Assembly: GCF_041287255.1 (NCBI RefSeq)
Contig: NZ_JBGGTX010000004.1
Location: 496,001 to 560,000, forward strand
DNA length: 64,000 nt
Direction: 5' to 3'
Origin: Tamlana flava
GTDB lineage: Bacteria > Bacteroidota > Bacteroidia > Flavobacteriales > Flavobacteriaceae
A program made the position numbers and the translations under genes. The notes under the pieces are model-generated. The model did not search any database, was not told where the DNA came from, and saw nothing but the letters and a program-made list of their open reading frames with translations. Positions within the stretch are counted from its first letter, which is position 1; every line of letters starts with the position of its first letter. Positions 60,501 through 64,000 of this stretch are shown here, one piece after another.

Positions 60501-61369
60501 TGGTTGTTAATGGAAAAGAATTACTCGTAGCTCCTATTAAATTAAATGTATGGAGAGCCCCGGTTAATAACCAAAATGATAGATGGGCTGGTTATAGTTT
60601 CATCGCACCATCATGGAAACCTGAATACGGAAGAACTATGGCAACGGATTTATATTCTAATGGTATCGATCAACTGGATTTTATTCCATTAGAAGTTAGA
60701 GCAAATGAAGCAGATGGAGTGGTTTCAATTTATGTTCGTGAAGTAGCTCTTACACGTCAGGATAGTAAAGCCTCTTCCTTAGATTTTCTTATTGAGGGAG
60801 GAGCAGCAGGGCAATTAGGAGGCTTTGAAAGTATTTATGAGTATAGTTTTTATGGTGATGGTCTTATAGAAGTTAATCATCAGGTGATGCCACAAGGTAA
60901 AATGCCACAACTTTTACCAAGAATAGGAATATCTTTGATGTTGGATAATAGCTATAATCAGGTAGAATGGTACGGTAGAGGCCCTCAGGAGAATTATCCT
61001 GACAGAAAGACTGGATATAAATTGGGAATTTACAATTCTACAGTAAATGATATGTTTGAGCCATATTTAGTGCCTCAGGATTACGGGTTAAGAATGGACA
61101 ATCGTTATTTAAGAATGATTGATAAAGATGGAAATGGTCTTGAATTTTCAATGAATGATCACTTCAATTTCAATGCTCATGCATATACCACCGAAAACAT
61201 CACAAAAGCACTGTATGCATTTCAATTAAAAAAAGCGGAAGGCATAACTCTCAATTTAGATTATGACACTACTGGTGTTGGAGATACTTCGCAACCAGTT
61301 CTTAATTCTTATAGAGTATTTCCTAAAAAATACGAAAGAACCATAACAATTAAACCAATAAGCAACTAA
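57590..61369 (+). CDS. GH2 beta-galactosidase-like enzyme with inserted LamG domain
   Basis: 1259 residues, signal peptide ending LAQ (about residue 19). LacZ-type layout: sugar-binding jelly roll (LNGKWKFFYSNVPEGIPSDF, EVGYNEGAHEPSEYNITSYL), immunoglobulin-like domain, TIM barrel with acid/base Glu475 in SAGNESGEG and nucleophile Glu541 in FMDEYLSV. After the barrel, about residues 602-785 form a LamG domain (GKVLDLNGHDEWVEIYRSNN, WHNIAAVYDGKQMKLFIDK). The LacZ C-terminal domains then follow (PDRQPQPELWQMKKSPQPLS, WYGRGPQENYPDRKTGYKLG). Probable exo-beta-galactosidase or -glucuronidase; specificity not readable. Confidence 0.9.
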   Translation: MRKTIFLIVIILNVYGVLAQEQGFINNLSSYIENTDIFEKGQEEARAFHIPEKNILLNGKWKFFYSNVPEGIPSDFFKHDFADEDWDEITVPSNWEMLGYGDRMFRNIGLGYEFVEKEEDRKNASEFAIVLPEVPDEYNPTGAYRKSFSLPQDWKGQEVFLHLEKVASASFVWVNGQEVGYNEGAHEPSEYNITSYLKPGENTIAIFVLKFSDGYYLEGQDYWRLAGVFDDVWVYATPKVRLFDWQVITDFDETYTDSKLSINLDIKNYDQKINNYKVQAILQRNGEKISVLKSSKFSLNKGKQTINLTELIKKPLKWTPDTPVLYDLNLQLLNSSGEVVDQIDTRMGFQKTEIRGNVFYFNGLPIKLNGTNTHMQHPEMGHVIDEATIRKDMEILKQFNFNLVRISHYIPVNRYLELADEYGLFIVDEVGNECHATQFVSDMPEYTEMYKDRTRKAVLRDRNHPSILFWSAGNESGEGMNITEVVKEGKKLDPTRLWMYGGNDMVHPAEDIIGPRYPSPMQEEINLGLDTTDSRPSFMDEYLSVTGNGGGALDEYWRGIYTHPRVMGGAIWDFVSNGLTDSVRILKDKSPYNTPLHAMGNSKLVDSESGKVLDLNGHDEWVEIYRSNNLEISGDQLSISMNVYPRPLNSSSGSFLTKGSNQFGLVQNGNESLDFYIFTKAKHVLSADLPSDWENNWHNIAAVYDGKQMKLFIDKVEVAVKSVSGNIKNLPFPVNIGRNAEIHTQDTKVYICDAQIDNVRVLDKAVNPTEEINVSDTVLWLDFEEESNGGTYYSNGMAARTYGSIWPDRQPQPELWQMKKSPQPLSFRLLNNDKGIVEVWNRSDFTNASFWKTTWTLTEDDKVLQEGVIDLDLQPRSRQTTTINYTKPNIVPGKEYRLNISSVLRKDEIWAVKGHEVSWDQFELKHWNVLKTKSYEVDSPISLKNKEGDYVIHGDNFTYLLDKTTGELKSMVVNGKELLVAPIKLNVWRAPVNNQNDRWAGYSFIAPSWKPEYGRTMATDLYSNGIDQLDFIPLEVRANEADGVVSIYVREVALTRQDSKASSLDFLIEGGAAGQLGGFESIYEYSFYGDGLIEVNHQVMPQGKMPQLLPRIGISLMLDNSYNQVEWYGRGPQENYPDRKTGYKLGIYNSTVNDMFEPYLVPQDYGLRMDNRYLRMIDKDGNGLEFSMNDHFNFNAHAYTTENITKALYAFQLKKAEGITLNLDYDTTGVGDTSQPVLNSYRVFPKKYERTITIKPISN

Positions 61370-61385
61370 GGTAAATTATCAAAAT

Positions 61386-63530
61386 ATGAAAACTTATAAA
61401 TTTTCAATATTCAATAAAAATATAAAGGCTTTAAATACGCTTTTACTTGTGTGTTTAACAATTTACTCTTGTAAAACAGACGAGAAAAAAAAGCCTGATA
61501 AACCAATAGATCGCTTTGCTTTGGTTACAAGACATAATATCAATTGGAATGATGTAAATGGACAAATTCCATTAGGTAATGGTGAGTTTTGTTTTAATGC
61601 CGACGGAACAGGTTTACAAACATTTGGAGGTAGTTCTATGTCTCATTGGGCTTGGCATTCATTTCCTCTTCCGGAAGGTATTTCAGCCGAAGATATACCT
61701 GCAACAGGTACCTTTCAACAGGGAAGAAATACAGGTTTGGATGAATTTCCAGAAGATAAATCAGAGTTGCGCCAATGGATGTTTGATAATCCTCATAGTT
61801 ACAACTTAGGAAGAATACGATTAATCAGAACAGATGGTAATGAATTAGAAGAGAAAGATATTCAAAACATAAAGAGAACATATGATTTATGGTCGGGTGT
61901 TTTAACTTCAAGTTTTATCATAGAAGGAGAACAAGTTAACGTTACAACTAGTGTCCATCCCGATAAAGATTTGGTTTCTGTTGATGTTGATTCAGAATTG
62001 TTTAGAAAAGGTGTTTTACAAATAAGCATAGACTTTCCATATCCATCTATAAATAGAAGACTTGCTTGGGTAGGTGATTTCGATGAGCATCAAGGAAACA
62101 ATACCATTTTATTGAATGATCCAAATGAGAGTAATCAGGCTGATTTTAGGAGAGAAATGGATGATGTTAGTTATTATACAACGATTAATTGGAGCTCAGA
62201 TGCTAATATCCAATTTGATAGTAATAAAGCTCCTAATACGTGTCAGTTAATAGCAGATAATGCGAATAGTATTAAGTTCTCCTGTGCTTTTTCAAAAAGT
62301 CCAATATCATATAATATGCCTAATGTCGATGAAACTGTAGCTTTAAGTGAAGCATATTGGCCATCTTTTTGGAAAAGTGGTGGGGCTATTGATTTATCTG
62401 AAAGTAAAGATCCTAGGTGGCAGGAATTGGAGAGACGAATTGTGCTTTCACAATATTTAATGGCAGCGCAATCAAAAGGAAGTAATCCTCCGGCAGAAGT
62501 TGGTTTAATGGGGATAGATTCCTGGAGAGGTCAGTTTCATATGGAAATGATTTGGTGGCATTTGTCACACTATGCTTTGTGGGATAGATGGGATTTGCCA
62601 CAGGAGGCTCTTAATGTATATGAAAGGTTTGTTCCTTCTGCACGTGCTTTAGCAGAACAATTAGATTATAAAGGTTTAAAATGGCAAAAGTCAGTTGGGC
62701 CAGAAGGACGAACAGCACCTTGGGTAGGGAATCAAATTTTGATTTGGAAACAACCACATCCTATCTTTTTTGCAGAGCTGGATTATAGATTAAACCCAAA
62801 TAAGGAAACTCTTGAAAGATGGGCTGAAATTATTGAGGGAACCGCCGTACATATGGCCGATTATGCTGTACGTGATGAAGAGACAGGAGTATATCATTTA
62901 GACCCAGTCATGCCTCCTAGCGAACAGGGTGTAACCAAAGATGATATTTTTGATTTGGCTTATTGGAAATGGGGGTTAGAACATGCTCAAATTTGGAGGG
63001 AGCGCATGGGATTAGCACGTAACTCTGATTGGGAAGATGTTTTGGCTAATCTTGAAGAATTACCGGTAAAGGATGGTTTATATCTTCATTCTAAGGAATG
63101 GGAAGATACTTATACAGAGCGTAACTGGGAACACCCTAATACCGTAGGAGTTTGGGGAATGTTGCCACCAAATGATACAATGGATTATGAAACGGCTCAT
63201 CGAAGTTTACTTAAAGTTTGGGAAACCTGGGAATGGAAGCGCTGTTGGGGTTGGGATTTTCCATGGACTGCCATGGCAGCTGCTCGATTAGGTGAACCAA
63301 ATATGGCTGTTGATGCTTTACTTATTGATGCTGGAACAAAAAATTATTACGACGAAAGAGGGGTATGTACCGGAGGACCTTGTCCATATTTACCTGGTAA
63401 TGGTGGACTATTGTATGCTGTTGCTATGATGGCAGCTGGATGGGATGGCGCTCCAGATAAACATGCGCCTGGATTTCCCGATGATGGAAGTTGGACAGTG
63501 AAATGGGAGGGATTATATCCTGCCCCATAA
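61386..63530 (+). CDS. (alpha/alpha)6-barrel glycoside hydrolase-like lipoprotein, family unassigned (paralogue B)
   Basis: 714 residues, lipoprotein leader ending TIYSC (Cys29), followed by KTDEKKKPD, an acidic/basic run like the flavobacterial surface-export signal. Same layout as the 725-residue gene: LVTRHNINWNDVNGQIPLGN, GTGLQTFGGSSMSHWAWHSF, ELERRIVLSQYLMAA, WRGQFHMEMIWWHLSHYALW near residue 380, and the end AGWDGAPDKHAPGFPDDGSW. It differs from paralogue A in the last third, where a cysteine pair in GVCTGGPCPYL is present only here. Catalytic residues are not assigned; I treat it as a probable glycoside hydrolase. Confidence 0.75.
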   Translation: MKTYKFSIFNKNIKALNTLLLVCLTIYSCKTDEKKKPDKPIDRFALVTRHNINWNDVNGQIPLGNGEFCFNADGTGLQTFGGSSMSHWAWHSFPLPEGISAEDIPATGTFQQGRNTGLDEFPEDKSELRQWMFDNPHSYNLGRIRLIRTDGNELEEKDIQNIKRTYDLWSGVLTSSFIIEGEQVNVTTSVHPDKDLVSVDVDSELFRKGVLQISIDFPYPSINRRLAWVGDFDEHQGNNTILLNDPNESNQADFRREMDDVSYYTTINWSSDANIQFDSNKAPNTCQLIADNANSIKFSCAFSKSPISYNMPNVDETVALSEAYWPSFWKSGGAIDLSESKDPRWQELERRIVLSQYLMAAQSKGSNPPAEVGLMGIDSWRGQFHMEMIWWHLSHYALWDRWDLPQEALNVYERFVPSARALAEQLDYKGLKWQKSVGPEGRTAPWVGNQILIWKQPHPIFFAELDYRLNPNKETLERWAEIIEGTAVHMADYAVRDEETGVYHLDPVMPPSEQGVTKDDIFDLAYWKWGLEHAQIWRERMGLARNSDWEDVLANLEELPVKDGLYLHSKEWEDTYTERNWEHPNTVGVWGMLPPNDTMDYETAHRSLLKVWETWEWKRCWGWDFPWTAMAAARLGEPNMAVDALLIDAGTKNYYDERGVCTGGPCPYLPGNGGLLYAVAMMAAGWDGAPDKHAPGFPDDGSWTVKWEGLYPAP

Positions 63531-63548
63531 TTTAATTGAATGCTTTTT

Positions 63549-64000
63549 ATGAAAAAATATATAAAATACCGTAAAGCAATCATAGCTGTAATTGGTTTTT
63601 GTTTGCTAACAGAATTTGGATGTGTTTCTTCTGAAGAGAAGAGTTCAGATTTGGTTGTTTACAAAAATCAGGAAGCTCCAATAGACGATAGAGTAAAAGA
63701 TTTATTGGGAAGGATGACACTTGAAGAAAAGGTTTACCAATTAAATCAGGTGGCTTTTGGAAAACATATGACAGCGAATAATATTGGTGGAGAAATGGAT
63801 AAGGTTTCACCATTGATAGGTTCAATAATTTATGTGAATCAAGATCCAAATCTTAGAAACGATTTGCAGAAAAAGGCTATGGAGCAGTCTCGATTAGGTA
63901 TTCCAATAATTTTTGCTAATGATATAATACATGGGTTTAAAACAATTTATCCCATTTCCTTGGCTCAGGCATGTTCATGGAATGCTGAATTGGTTGAACA
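63549..64000 (+). CDS. Glycoside hydrolase family 3 lipoprotein (partial, runs off right edge)
   Basis: Open frame from ATG 63549 to the right edge, about 150 residues. A 3-codon-earlier ATG at 63540 is possible. Lipoprotein leader with Cys25 in the context EFGC, followed by VSSEEK. The GH3 N-terminal TIM barrel follows: DDRVKDLLGRMTLEEKVYQLNQV, the sequence DKVSPLIGSIIYVNQDPNL, IPIIFANDIIHGFKTIYP and SWNAELVE. GH3 retaining beta-glucosidases and xylosidases start this way. The C-terminal part, with the catalytic Asp, is outside the window. Last PUL gene visible. Confidence 0.88.
   Translation, partial: MKKYIKYRKAIIAVIGFCLLTEFGCVSSEEKSSDLVVYKNQEAPIDDRVKDLLGRMTLEEKVYQLNQVAFGKHMTANNIGGEMDKVSPLIGSIIYVNQDPNLRNDLQKKAMEQSRLGIPIIFANDIIHGFKTIYPISLAQACSWNAELVE

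Noticed and set aside
1..64000. CRISPR arrays, tRNA, rRNA, prophage, insertion sequences
   Set aside because: No spaced direct repeats, no cloverleaf, no transposase or integrase frame, no phage structural gene was recognised. This is a reading by eye; a tRNA or CRISPR search programme would settle it.

Overview
The window looks like a chromosomal segment of a marine-type Flavobacteriaceae (Bacteroidota). The DNA is AT-rich by eye (not counted). Several genes are preceded by the Bacteroidota -7 box TAnnTTTG rather than a sigma-70 TATAAT. The gene content also fits: SusC/SusD with an ECF sigma/FecR pair, a futalosine-independent menaquinone branch, and flavobacterial small-protein families. 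I cannot name the species. No rRNA, tRNA, CRISPR array or insertion sequence was recognised.

Left part (1-12.4 kb), mostly housekeeping. It holds an FMN-binding glutamate-synthase-like protein (cut by the left edge), an M20 amidohydrolase and a PcrA/UvrD helicase. A minus-strand envelope group follows: an esterase-like protein, a dimeric alpha-beta-barrel protein, a protein built only of carbohydrate-binding CBM48-like units, a retropepsin-like protease and a lipoprotein esterase. Then come a threonylcarbamoyl-AMP synthase, EttA and two very small membrane proteins.

12.6-21.2 kb is the most intriguing non-PUL stretch. Seven co-directional genes encode a long coiled-coil protein, an uncharacterised protein, an AAA ATPase, a NudK-type Nudix hydrolase, another uncharacterised protein and two membrane proteins, several with overlapping ends. 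I read it as a candidate undescribed membrane-associated ATPase system. A degenerate REP-like palindrome sits inside it.

21.2-39.8 kb is mixed. It contains a ureohydrolase, a coiled-coil envelope protein, a Crp/Fnr regulator and a peroxiredoxin/thioredoxin/small-protein operon. Next are a trans-sulfuration enzyme divergent from an Lrp regulator with a 13-bp inverted repeat between them, and a membrane-protein/histidine-kinase pair without response regulator. The menaquinone operon (hotdog thioesterase, menF, menD), CvfB, MnmE, several small unknowns and an SRAP (HMCES/YedK) protein complete it.

40.0-64.0 kb is a polysaccharide utilisation locus running off the right edge. An ECF sigma factor, a FecR anti-sigma factor and a SusC with an N-terminal STN domain form a trans-envelope signalling relay. 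SusD follows, then two tandem type-B carboxylesterases, a GH78-like rhamnosidase, a GH43, an esterase, two paralogous (alpha/alpha)6-barrel proteins of no family I can assign, a LamG lipoprotein, a GH2 carrying a LamG domain inserted after its catalytic barrel, and the start of a GH3. The enzymes suggest a rhamnose/arabinose-containing, esterified glycan. No sulfatase or polysaccharide lyase is visible in the window.
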